A DNA stretch of 64,000 bases from Globisporangium splendens (Eukaryota > Oomycota > Peronosporomycetes > Pythiales > Pythiaceae). Below are positions 30,214-41,081 of this stretch, piece after piece; position 1 is the stretch's first letter; every line of letters begins with the position of its first letter. A model generated the notes under the pieces. The model had not been told where the DNA came from and searched no databases. It worked only from the letters and a program-made list of their open reading frames with translations. The stretch lies in the NCBI GenBank assembly GCA_006386115.1, contig VFIW01000143.1, forward strand, positions 1-64,000, in the 5' to 3' direction. The position numbers and the translations under genes are program-made.

Positions 30214-31081
30214 ATGATGAAGCTGAAGCGAAGAGCTCCCTCATTTGGGTTTTCGCCGAAGCAGAGCGTGTGTGCGCGTAACCAACGACTCATGTCCCCA
30301 GCTGCAAGTGCAGCACCAAAGCAGGAGACCATGGTGGTGGTACGAGGCATGGTGGGTGGTGGATCTGGAAGGCCATGTCCCAGATCCCATTTCCTTGGGG
30401 CCATGCGTCAACCCGGTTGCGCGCGATTCTGGCTTCATCAAGTATGTAGAAACGGATCCGACGGCTACTGCGTCGTTTTCATTCAAAACGTCTCAGGTGA
30501 GGCACATCCATATCTTTGCATCAACATGCAGTTCTTCTTACGTCTATACATTTGTAGCAAGATGCTGAAAAAGCCATCCAAGCCCAGACTCCGTCGGCTC
30601 CAAAGGAGGAAGCAAGTGCATCCTCATCGGTTCCTGCAGCTCCACCCGCATCGTCACTGCCGCTTCCCGTGCCTTTCGCGGTTGCACCTTCGTTAGGCAT
30701 CATGCCGTCTCCACCTGTCGCCATGTTCGCTGGAGCTGCCACCGCAGTCCACTTGCCACCACCGCCAGCGCCCGTTGCACCACCAGCCATGGAAAACCAA
30801 AAGTAGCAATCGTGGAAGCTGCCGAGCATTTGACGCCTCCACCACCGCAGCAGACGCCGACCGTGACGAGTGAAGTCAGCAAGGCTCTTCCACCCCTTTT
30901 GAGCTCTGACAGCATGCCTGCCAAAGAAGGGTACGTCCGAAAATGCTTTTCGTTTCTCTTTTTTTCACAGCGAGAGTCAAAACTGATACCTAGGTCTGTT
31001 TGTAGTGAACCAACCGTGGATAATGCCGCCGACATGCTCGAAGCGCTGCTGAACCTGGGGCCATCGACGTCTGCATCCTAG
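30214..31081 (+). CDS. Unrecognised Pro/Ala-rich protein, interrupted frame
   Basis: Coding potential is spread over two frames. A first segment encodes a tryptophan-rich piece (PWWWYEAWWVVDLEGHVPD) and ends at an intron (about 30500-30562). The next segment is a Pro/Ala-rich stretch (PVPFAVAPSLGIMPSPPVA) up to MENQK, where a one-base loss in an A run (near 30805) shifts the frame. The second frame gives VEAAEHLTPPPPQQ and MPAKEG. A second intron (about 30930-31006) leads to EPTVDNAADMLEALLNL and a stop at 31079-31081. The start is uncertain; the ATG at 30214 is in another frame from the Trp-rich segment. No family recognised. Confidence 0.4.
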
Positions 31082-31352
31082 TCGCTTGAACTCCAGCGCG
31101 GCGTCTCTCTTCAAGTAGGGACTTGCATCTGCTCAGCATACACAGCTTATCACAACTAAATGCATGAACATCAAATAAATCACTTTTCTGCTCCATTGCG
31201 TGTCATAATCAAAAAGTGTACCCATGTCCTGTAACCCAGGTACAGTACCTGTGCCATGCCACACATTTGCAACCAGAGGCCACTAATAAAGCGTAACCCA
31301 ATCAGACACCCAGGTTCCATGAGCATAATCAAAGCAACAGAAGAAGACGAGC
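31082..31352. other. Intergenic spacer
   Basis: Separates the Pro/Ala-rich gene from the DHHC gene; nothing recognised. Confidence 0.5.
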
Positions 31353-32535
31353 ATGGCGGTCGTGGGTGGCGGCGTTGGCGCGCCGGGGGTCCGCGAGAAG
31401 CGCGCGGCGCAGCGCAAGTGGTCGGCGCGCGCATGGTGGGTCTCTCTGCACGCGTACGACTACGCAGCACTGGCGTACAGCGGCGCGCTGAGTCCTGAGG
31501 CGCTCTCGATGCCGTGGTTCGTCGTCGCAGTCGTCGTCGCCGTCGCGAATCTGAGCAGCTATGTTATTCTGCAGTTGTCGGTACCTGGGTACGTGACGCA
31601 GGCTGAGCAGCGTCACGGTGACCTGGAAGAAGGACGAGATACTACGGCAGCGACAGTCGTTGAGCAGAGCACAGACTCGGACGCGCTCGTGGCCAAGGAG
31701 AGCGAGAGAGACCAGGATGGCCACGGCATCATGAGGCGCGCGAGCGACGCGTCGGGACTACGCTTCTGCGAGTTTTGCCTCGTGACTCAGCCATTGCGAG
31801 CGAAGCACTGGTACCTATGCTGCGTCGTTTTAATTTGACTCAATGCTTGGACTTGGGATTGACTGCCAGTGATCTCTGTTTGATATGATGCTGCAGCAAG
31901 GATTGCGGACAGTGCGTTCGGCAGTATGACCACCAGTACGTTTGTGCCTATGATTTATGCCAAGTGTGAAGCAATTCTAGGTACTTATATACTCTCGCTG
32001 ATGTGTCTGTAGCTGTGACTGCGCGGGGACGTGTGTTGGGGAGAAGAATCGCCGCAAGTTTGTCGCGTACTTATTTATTCAGTCCATTGAGGGTCTGGTG
32101 ATAATCGGCGTCGCGGCCGATGCGTTCACGCTGCAGTCGAGCGTCGACGAGTGGTTCCAAGTCAACTGGCCGTACATCATCGTCTGGTTCACGACATTTT
32201 GCGCACTGTTGATCGCGATTCCGCTGTTCCTCTACCAGGCATATCTCATCTCCACAAACCAGGTACGCTGGACAGACAAGGCTCCACTCGTGGTCTTACA
32301 ATATGTCTCACATATCCGTCCGTTCCTGTTTGTTTGCTAGACTTCCTGGGAGCATGCACGCCATTCAGTGATCACGTACCTTCGTGACTTGCCAGACGAA
32401 GCCAAATCCCCATTTGATCGTGGCGTTTTCACGAATTGGCGGATCTTTTTCTGTGGTGGTAATGCCAACAAGTGGGTCTACAGCTCTGCGCCAGCGCCAG
32501 CCGCATCATCACCGAATGACACGTCCATCATGTAG
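31353..32535 (+). CDS. DHHC-type palmitoyltransferase
   Basis: Four exons (31353-31810, 31897-31935, 32013-32262, 32341-32535) join to 313 residues in frame. The cysteine-rich domain is split by two introns: RFCEFCLVTQPLRAKHC, KDCGQCVRQYDHHC, then DCAGTCVGEKNRRKF. The DHHC cysteine carries the palmitoyl group in the enzyme intermediate before transfer to protein cysteines. Hydrophobic segments precede it (MPWFVVAVVVAVANLSSYVI) and follow it (WPYIIVWFTTFCALLIAIPL), and a TSWE near the end fits the TTxE motif. The sequence after DHHC is DCAGTC instead of the usual PWxxNC. Expected in Golgi, ER or plasma membrane. Confidence 0.87.
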
Positions 32536-33170
32536 GTACTGATCTAGGATTGTAACGACAATGCTACTGATCTGATTTGTACACACTGGCACAAACGGAG
32601 CCTTAATCGCAGGGCACTCACCATGCAAGCGGCCAACCGTCCTAGTTGAAGACAGAGCCACATGGAGTCGAGCAGACAAGAAGAAAATGCCACCTTCTCT
32701 CACACCGCTCCATATGGAGCTCATGTTTTACTTCTGCCTTTAAACCCAACACCAAGAAATATCAAGTGCAATGAAATCGAGTTGCTACTGCAGCGATTCA
32801 CCAGATCGTTCATGAGATAAGTTGCTCAGCTGCATTGCCCTTCTCCAGCTCGGACCAGATGCAATAAGTGGTTTTCTTTCGCACTCATGCTTTCTTCTGA
32901 CTTCGCATTGAGGTTAGTTAGGACTTGTTTGTACTGAGTTCAATTAATAAATTCTGCAAGATCACAAAAAGATCACCCATTCAGCTATGTGCGCCAAATC
33001 GAAATTGTGCAGTATTAATATGAATGAATGAGTGACGATCCGTTTAATTTTGACATTGCCGACATCTTCTCGATGAAGATTATTTCGACGCTTTCGACAT
33101 CCACTGCAGCATGTTACTCTGACACGTAACCCTTCCTACCGCATTCCCAACAGCTCCTCCCCATTTGCCC
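32536..33170. other. Intergenic region
   Basis: AT-richer spacer between the DHHC gene and ALG5. No ORF with coding character. A pyrimidine-rich stretch with CCATTTGCCC lies just before the ALG5 ATG and resembles an FPR motif. Confidence 0.5.
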
Positions 33171-34438
33171 ATGACGATGGAGGTGCAGCTTGTGCAGGTG
33201 GCGGCGCTGCTGGTGCTGGCGCCGCTGGGCGCGGGCGTGCTGCTGCTGCTGCGCTGGGTGCGTGAGCCCATCGTGGAGGCGCGGCGCCTGGCCAAGGAGG
33301 TGGACCCCGCGCAGGAGAACGCGTTCGAGGACCCGAACGACTCCAACGCGGCCACGCGCATGTACGAGCAGCGTCTTGTGAGCTTCTGTCGATATGATGA
33401 TAGTCACACTTGCTTTCTCTATATATGTGTATGTGTGTGTATATGTAGGCACGCGTTTGGCTCCCTGGGCGATGAGACCGCGACGCGGTCGCTGTCGGTG
33501 ATCCTGCCGGCGTTCAACGAGCAGGATCGGATCCTCGTCACGATCCACGACACCATAGCGTATCTGGAAGAGCGGAAAGCCGCCGACCCGTATGTGTTTC
33601 TTGTCTCTACGCGCTTACCATGGACTCTATGATGTTGGCTAATGACGAATGGAACGCTATGCTGCAGGACGTTCACGTACGAGGTGATCGTCGTGGACGA
33701 TTGCAGTCAGGACAAGACGGTGGACGTGGTCTTGGACCAGGTGAAGAAGCACACGGTGGAGCGCATCCAGCTGCTGCGGCTGCAGAAGAACCATGGCAAG
33801 GGAGGCGCCGTGCGCAAGGGCGTGCTGCGCGCGCGTGGCGCCAAGATCCTGTTCGCGGACGCCGACAACGCGACCGAGATCCGCGAGTACGCCAAGCTCG
33901 AGCGCGAGATGCTCAAGGAGCACGAGAAGAGCGACACGCGCGGCGTGGTCGTGTGCGGCAGTCGCGCGCACCTCGAGGAAGAAGCGATCGCCAAGCGCAA
34001 CCCGATCCGCAACCTGCTCATGCACGGCTTCCACATGATCGTGTCCACGCTGTGCGTCAAGAACGTGCGCGACACGCAGTGCGGGTTCAAACTGTTTGAC
34101 CGCACGGCTGCGCGCATCGTGTTTGCGCCCATGCACATCGAGCGCTGGGCGTTTGACGTTGAGCTGCTGTACATCGCGGCCGCGCAGAAGCTGAACGTCA
34201 AGGTATGCGTTATCCTTCTCATGTGGACGCCTTGTATCTTGAGTTTGTCCTTAATCGCCTTGCCTGGTGGACTTTGTAGGAAGTCGCGGTGCAATGGCGC
34301 GAGATCCCAGGCTCGAAGCTCAGCGTGGTCTCGGCCACGATCACCATGCTGCGTGAGATCATCCTGATCGCCTTCTGCTACACGTTCGGCGTCTGGCGAC
34401 TCGACGACGGCGGCTTTCGGCTCGCGAAGAAGCAGTAG
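33171..34438 (+). CDS. ALG5: Dolichyl-phosphate beta-glucosyltransferase
   Basis: Exons 33171-33589, 33668-34202 and 34280-34438 give 370 residues. An N-terminal membrane anchor (VAALLVLAPLGAGVLLLL) is followed by a GT2 domain: LSVILPAFNEQDR, YEVIVVDDCSQDKT, NHGKGGAVRKGVL, the metal-binding FADADNATE, then CGSRAHLEEEAIAKR, DTQCGFKLFDR and ERWAFDVELLYIA. The enzyme makes dolichyl-phosphate glucose on the ER face for N-glycan precursor glucosylation. A canonical-looking intron (33378-33448, GTGAGC to TAG) is 71 bases long and would break the frame, whereas reading through it stays open and adds 24 residues. Either it is retained or the sequence has a one-base difference. Confidence 0.87.
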
Positions 34439-34508
34439 CAGTAAGCGCGGCAAGGCACAGGAGTTCTACTGCATATCCGGCCTCCAGTGCAAGGCCACTC
34501 ACTGCTTG

Positions 34509-36694
34509 TCAAGCACAGAATAGATGGAGTGTGCAAAATCTATTCAACTCCCCTAGCGTGGAAATTGGGAGAAGATTGCTGGTCGATCCTGACCTAAATA
34601 AGAACTCGAATAGCTGAGCCTCACACACAAAACCCGACAAACAGAACACTCGCCTGCGCTTCGATATCCACGTGTTCACCAGGTTTGGCTTGCCGTGCTG
34701 CGGGACTTTGGGTGAGTGCGACGTGAAGTCACTCGAGCTCTTCCTCTTGACGTACTTGGGCTCCCTATTTCGCTCCTCGTGATGATGATCGTTGTCTCGC
34801 GGTCGTTTCTTCAAAGGAGGCGCGCGATTGTCGTTCGTGGTCATCATGCAGTCCAACTTGGTGTGCTGTTCGGGTGAAGCTTTCGGCTGCGGTCGTTACA
34901 GCCCAAAGCTTCGCATGCGGTCGTATTGAGAATGCTGTTGTTGCTTTGGACTCTTTTTCTCGTGCTTTTGCTTTTCCAAACTGAATCTCCTGTACTGACC
35001 AGGCAATGGTGATGACGATGCCACTTCCTTCCTGGCACTCTTCAGCCACTTACCCATTACCGCATAGCTTCCTTTCATCTCTGCTTGATGCTTGCTCCGG
35101 AACTTCTCGCGCTCTTGACTCCACTTGTTGTTCGTGCTGGCAATACTGCGTGGCATCGTGTCTTCATCTTTCTTCTTGGGCTCTGTGGTTCCTTCGAGAA
35201 ATTTCTTCTGCTCTCTCTCCAGCGTCAGATACTCGTTCAATGTTGTCTCACGCGAACTCTTCTTCTCCTCTATTCTATCCATGAAATGGAACAGACTCGA
35301 CTTCTGATGTGGCTTCGTCTTGTGCTGTTCCTTTGGCTTCTCTGCAAAGTATTTGCTGCTTCGATCGCTGGGGCTGCTGCTCTCGTGCTTCCGTCGCTTC
35401 TCTGGGGTTCCATGCGAATGATGATGAGGCTGTGCTTTGAGGGGACTATGATGATGGGTTCCTCGTGCTGGCGACAGCAAACGCGATTTCTTGTGCTTGA
35501 GAGCCCCAGGACTGCTGGCTTCCTGACGATGTCGCTTCTCCTCCTTCCTCGACCCGCTGCCGTACTCTGTTTTCCGACTCAGCGTGTCTAAACTAGCACG
35601 CTTACATGAGAATTTTTCACGCTCGCGACTTGTTTTCGCCAACGAAGCGCTCGTCTTCTTTTTGTCAGCGTTGCTGTTACCACCCTTCACGGACGCCGTA
35701 GTCTCCTGTCTGAAGAACGAAAGCTGCTGTTGCTGGAAGCACGAGCCACTACTGCCACCACTGCTTTCGAGCGCCTTGTGCTTTTTCTTCTTCTTCTCCT
35801 TCTTCCGCTTCGGTGACTTGTGCTTTTTCTCCTTCCCTTCGTTCTCGTCCGCATCGTCGTCCTCCGTTTGCTTCGAGTCACGATTGCTCTTCTTGGAAGC
35901 GAACTGCGTCTTCGCAGCCTGGATCGCGCTCGCAATACTCTGTGATTTGATGTAAACACACAAAATATGAGAAACCAGATGCACTTCCTTCATGGATTGT
36001 TCCTCATCCGTACATGCTTAAGTCCAGCGTTCAGTCGATCAGCGCGTGTTGCGCCTTTCACTTCACCAGTCACCAGCTTGAACGTTCGGATTTTCCGCCA
36101 CTTTGCATCTGCAAAATCAAAACGCACACACCACGACAGCATACGGCAAATACTCGCAGAAGTGTCATGGAGCAATGATGCGGCAACATCGTGTCTTTAC
36201 CAGCAGCGTCAATCTCGTCGTCGTGGCGATCGAGCTTGCGGCGGATCATCAGCGTCATTGGCAGCCTATTGCAGAAGTACACAGTATGCACAGCACGTCA
36301 TTGTCGCAAACGGCATCCACATATCAGTACGACCACGCGCACTGCATTGCGATAGATGCACATTGGCTTACAGCTCCTGACTCTCGAGCCGAAGCGGGTA
36401 CTCGGGCTCGTCCTTGAGCACCTTGAGCACCTTGGCGACACGGTGGCCGCGCGGGTCTCCATTCACGAACGCCTATGGCACATTGTTAAACAGCAGTATA
36501 GCATATAGTGAGTGGGATGTCATGTCTGTCAATGTTGCACTTGCATTCGGACGTCGTCCATCGTGCGTCCCATATATACGCAATTATAGAGAGAGAGATA
36601 GCGACCAGCAGCACGCACGCACCATGGAGAAGTACTCGATGGTGTCGCCCGGATAGAGCGTCTCGGCGCTCAGCTCCTGCGCCGAGAGCCCCAT
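34509..36694 (-). CDS. Lysine-rich nuclear-type protein, five exons, with an in-frame TAA
   Basis: Exons on the minus strand: 36694-36623, 36472-36372, 36265-36201, 36108-36014 and 35939-34896. They join in phase to 458 residues. The first ~110 residues form a compact domain (MGLSAQELSAETLYPGDTI, GHRVAKVLKVLKDEP, KWRKIRTFKLVTGEVKG). The rest is low complexity, with Lys/Arg/Ser/His-rich tracts (KKHKSPKRKKEKKKKKHK) typical of nuclear or nucleolar proteins. After the stop at 34896 the same frame stays open for another 128 codons of the same basic character (RAPPLKKRPRDND) to 34509. The TAA may be a nonsense change of CAA or a read-through site. No family recognised. Confidence 0.65.
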
Positions 36695-36986
36695 GCTGCG
36701 CGGTGCTCACTGCCGCACTCACGCACTGCGCCAATGACCAAGAGTGCGGAATTGGCGCCGTATTTTGGTGTTGGTCGGACTTAGTCGGATAAACAAACAG
36801 GTTCGGGTTTTCATTTTGTCCAACTGTTCAACCCATGGAGATCCAACCCGGACCAACATGCGGGTCGAGTGTTTCCAACCCACATAGAAAATGGGTCAAT
36901 CTGTAAACCCGTATGGGTTTCTAGACCCACCTGTTGCCTCTCTTCCTGTGTCTGACACACTTTGCCGTGCGAATAAAGCTGCCAAA
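36695..36986. other. Divergent promoter region
   Basis: Lies between the minus-strand lysine-rich gene and the plus-strand phosphatase. No distinct motif seen beyond GCCAAA before the phosphatase ATG. Confidence 0.4.
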
Positions 36987-37793
36987 ATGGCAGCACCACC
37001 TTCGACCGTGGCGCATGCGCCTTCTGTGCTCGTGGTGTTCGACTACGACTGGTCGCTCGTGAACGAGAACTCGGACACGTTCGTCTTCCAGCAGCTGCAC
37101 CCGGCGCTGCTCGACAACCTCACGGAGCGCTACCGGCTGCTGCAGCCGCCGTCGTGGACCAAGCTCATGGACAAGCTGCTGCTCGACCTGGCGCGCCAGC
37201 AGCCGCACGTGAGCGCCGCGGTCATCAAAGACACACTCGCGCGCATCCCCGTGCTCGACAAGATGTTGGACGCCGTGCGCCTCGCGGTCGAGATCCACGG
37301 TGCTGTGCTCAAGATCGTGAGCGACGCCAACACCGTGTACATCGACGCCATGGTGGCGCACCACGGGCTCGAGCGCCACGTGAGCGAGATCTTCACGAAC
37401 CCGGGCTTCTTCGACGACGCAGACGCCAGACGGCTGCGCGTGCAGCCGTACCACGCACTGCATCTGGACCCGCACGGGTGCACGAACTGCCCCGCCAACA
37501 TGTGCAAGGGCCAGATCCTGGACAAGATCCTGAGCGAGCGGCGCTTCTCGCATGTGCTGTACGTTGGCGATGGCGCGGGCGACTTCTGTCCGTCGACGCG
37601 GCTCTCGCCAAACGATGTGGTGTTCGCGCGCGCGAATGACGTCGACGGCAAGTCCTACGGACTGCTCAAGAAGCTGCACGCGAACCAGGACAAAGTGGCC
37701 GCCAAGGTCGTCCCGTGGAGCTCGGGCGAGGACATCTACAACCACTTTGACGTGTTCTTCCGAGGGCTCAAAGCGGCTCAGCCTCAAGCCTAG
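36987..37793 (+). CDS. PHOSPHO1/2-type HAD phosphatase
   Basis: A single exon, 268 residues. It has HAD motif I FDYDWSLVNENSD near residue 16 (nucleophile and acid Asp as DxD), IVSDANTVYI around 110 (motif II region), a Cys-rich HGCTNCPANMCKG, and motif IV YVGDGAGDFCP. This pattern matches eukaryotic PHOSPHO-like enzymes, which cleave phosphocholine and phosphoethanolamine or pyridoxal phosphate. The ATG at 36987 (GCCAAAATGG) is preferred over an upstream frame opening at 36891. Cytosolic; the substrate cannot be settled from sequence. Confidence 0.85.
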   Translation: MAAPPSTVAHAPSVLVVFDYDWSLVNENSDTFVFQQLHPALLDNLTERYRLLQPPSWTKLMDKLLLDLARQQPHVSAAVIKDTLARIPVLDKMLDAVRLAVEIHGAVLKIVSDANTVYIDAMVAHHGLERHVSEIFTNPGFFDDADARRLRVQPYHALHLDPHGCTNCPANMCKGQILDKILSERRFSHVLYVGDGAGDFCPSTRLSPNDVVFARANDVDGKSYGLLKKLHANQDKVAAKVVPWSSGEDIYNHFDVFFRGLKAAQPQA

Positions 37794-37906
37794 GTACGCG
37801 TGCTCATTTTGACGCTTACAAGCCTAGTTATCACGGAAAGAACAGCGTGCAACCACATCATCTTGCCATTATTCATACTGCTTACGTGCTGTTTACCTGA
37901 GTTTGC

Positions 37907-40736
37907 TTACTGCTTCAAGGAAGCAGCAAATTCCTCAAACCAGGACAGACTCTCTGGGTTGCGCAGCGCGCTCTTGTTGGTCACCGCGTGGCCGTCGATG
38001 ATCTTCTTGACCGTGAGCTCCACCTTCTTGCCGCTCACGGTGTACGGGATCTCGGGACACGCAGCGATAAGCCCAGGCATGTGGCGAGGCGACGCCTGCT
38101 CTCGGATCTGCTTGCAGACCTTCTTCTGGAACTCGGGGCTGCACTCGTGGCCCTCGGCCATGACCACGAACAGCACGATGCGCACGTCTGGCGTGCCGTC
38201 GTTCAGCGTGTAGTTCTGTCCAATGACGACGGAATCCGCGATCTCGTCCATGGCTTCCATGATCTTGTAGATGTCCGCGGTACCGATGCGGACGCCGCCG
38301 GGCTTCAGTGTGGCGTCGGAGCGGCCGTAGATGACAACGCCTCCGTTCTTGGTCACCTCCGCAAAATCGCCATGTCGCCAGATGTTGGGGAACGTGTCAA
38401 AGTCTACTCATAGCCAAGACAAGATACAGTGTTAAGCATGGCAAAGCAGCATTGCGGTTCAAAAGACGACGTGGATACTTACATGCGCCAAAGTACTTGG
38501 AGCCGTTCTCATCGTTCCAGAACTTGAGTGGCATTGAGGGGAACGGCTTGCCGCAGATCAGCTCGCCCTGCTCTTGGAGAACCTCTTTGCCGTCGTCGTT
38601 GTAAATGTGCACGTCGAGCCCAAGACCACGAATCTGCAGTTCGCCATCGTACACTACAGGGCGAAACGCGAAGCAGACACATGCATATAGAATGAGTATA
38701 CGCATGAAATGTGTGCATAGCTGCAATGCGTTGACACTGTCCTACCTGGCAAGTTGGTGCAGCCCAGTGCGAAGCACCCATTCAAGTCTGTCCCGCCACT
38801 GATCGATGCAAATTGAACGTCGCTCTTGATTTCCTCATACACAAACTACGCATCAAGCACAGACACACCTCTCCAGTTAAAGAGAGCATTCTCTACTACA
38901 TCTCAAACCAATAACATACCTTGAAGATATTTGTACTCGCTGGCGAGCCCGTGGACGCAATGAGCCGCAACTTGGACAGGTCGAACTCCTTCCCAGGCAG
39001 GCAGCCAGCGTCCATCACAGCCGCCAAGTACCGCGCACTCGTTCCGAACACCGTCACGCCAACATTCTGCGCGTACTCCCACAGCGCGCCTGGTGATGGG
39101 TACAGCGGGTTCCCGTCAAAGATGACAACCGTCGCACCGGTGCCCAAGACGCTCACGAGCCAGTTCCACATCATCCAGCTAGTAAACAATAAAACTGTTA
39201 ACGCCAACCATTTCTGGCGTCCTGATTCAGTCCTCTAGCAAGTGCACTCACCCCGTGGTCGTGTAGTAAAACACCTTGTCCTCGCGCGAGATGTTCAAGT
39301 GGATCATGTGCTCCTTCATGTGGTTCAAGAGCACGCCCGGGCCCTGGATCAGGCACTTCGGCAGCCCCGTCGTGCCACTGCTGTACATGACGTACACTGG
39401 ATGGTCGAACGGCAGTTGCGCAAAGCTGATGCTCTCCGTGGGGGAACCAGTCGTTTCGCTGAGGAACTGGTCGTAGTAGACCGCGTTCTTAATTTTCGAG
39501 AGGTCGAGATCCTGGGTCTGCTGGATCGTGAAGCGGAACACCACCACTTTCTCCACCGACGGCAGCTTGCTGATGATCTCCTTGAGCTGTGGCATCGTGT
39601 CCACGCGGTTGCCCTTGTAAAAGTACCCGTCGGTCGCAAACACCACCTTTGGCGTAATCTAATAGAAGTGTTGACACAAGAGCATCGTTGGCAATAAGGA
39701 TCGGCATGCAGCAAAACAGCCTCAATAGAGTTAAATACCTGCGCAAAACGATCGAGAACACCTTGAGAGCCGAAATCTGGCGAGCAGCTCGACCAAATGG
39801 CGCCGAGACTCGTCGCCGCAAGCATCGCGATGATCGTCTCGGGGATGTTGGGCGTGTACGCGACGATGCGGTCTCCCGGCACGACGCCGAGTTCCGTCAG
39901 ACGCGCAGAGAGCTGTGCGACACGCGAGTAGAGCTGCTTGTACGTGATCACGGTCTCCTGGTTGCTCGTCTCGGCCTTGAAGACGATCGCCGGGTGGTCG
40001 TCGCGGAAGCGCAGCAGGTTTTCCGCAAAGTTGAGGCGCGCGCCGGGGAAAAACTTGGCTCCCGGCATCTTCGTGACGTCATCCACCACTTTCTCGTACG
40101 GCTGGGACGAAATGACGCCCGTGTACTTCCAGCACTGCAACCATAGTGCAAGACCATTAGACAACATGACTCAAGCGCACACTAATAGATGATGCGCTTC
40201 ACACAAATCAAGATAAAGCGCAGAAGAGCGTACCGCATCCCAGAACTCTTCCAAGTGTTCCACTGACCACGTCCACAGCTCATCCGGCGTCGACAGAGAC
40301 ACCCTACGACAAGCACGACCATCAAAACCACCATCACTTTAGTCCGTCTGACTCAAACAATCACTTGCGCGTTTTGTTCGCAAGACGATAGCGTCTCAAC
40401 ACATTGCACCACCACCACATTCACCACATACACATACGTACTTGTAGTTTTCGTTGACAAATTTGGTGAAGCGCATCCAGTGCGACGTGTCCAAGATCGC
40501 CTGCGTTGGCTTCCACACTGTCAACATACACACGCCACAGTACATCAATCCCTCGCATCCTTTTCCCCATTGTGAGCAACAGATAAGCAAACGCGCACTA
40601 CACATCATCACATACGCAGCTTGCGGTCGTTGTCGCTGAGCTGCTTCTTGATCGCGCCCGTGGGACTCAGCGGGGACTTCGTCTTGTCCACAGGCAGCGC
40701 GTCGCTCTTGCGCTTCACAGGCGAAGGTGGCGTCAT
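37907..40736 (-). CDS. AACS: Acetoacetyl-CoA synthetase
   Basis: Nine exons on the minus strand (40736-40616, 40517-40442, 40303-40234, 40134-39739, 39658-39252, 39178-38920, 38845-38746, 38653-38483, 38406-37907) join in phase to 699 residues. Key motifs are an N-terminal ACAS-type region (TPDELWTWSVEHLEEFWDA, PGARLNFAENLL), the AMP-binding loop MYSSGTTGLPK, GWMMWNWLV, ISGGTDLNG, YGRSDATLKPGGVRIG, and the C-terminal catalytic lysine region PYTVSGKKVELTVKK. The enzyme activates acetoacetate to acetoacetyl-CoA in the cytosol for sterol or lipid synthesis. The length is close to animal enzymes. The intron at 38407-38482 has two possible acceptors a few bases apart. Confidence 0.9.
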
Positions 40737-41081
40737 GGAAGCAGGTGGCGGAGCTCTTGGTGCTTGTGCGGAAGATGTGAAATGGCGGATTGCTTAGTCC
40801 GGCAGCCAAAAGAAGACATCGTACTTAAATGGATTTCTACAGTTGTTAGGTGTGGTGTACAGTGGATATCGTATAGAAGAGCAGTTGGGACGTTGAAGTT
40901 GAGGAGCCGACGCTGACGCGTCGATGAAACAACGGCGGTGACGTCATGGGCATCATCAAGGAGGTTCTGGCTCTTTTATGTATTGTTTTGCTGCTTCGTC
41001 TACCGACCAAACACGACGTTGGACGACCACATATTACTGCAGATTTTCAGCAGATTCCAGAAATGTGCACAAAACTAATAT
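40737..41081. other. Spacer between AACS and the TIR gene cluster
   Basis: No gene recognised. It contains the AACS promoter (minus strand) and the 3' flank of TIR gene 1. Confidence 0.5.

Noticed and set aside
36921..37787. 288-codon minus-strand frame opposite the HAD phosphatase
   Set aside because: Mirror of a GC-rich gene; no domain, and the sense protein has all HAD motifs.
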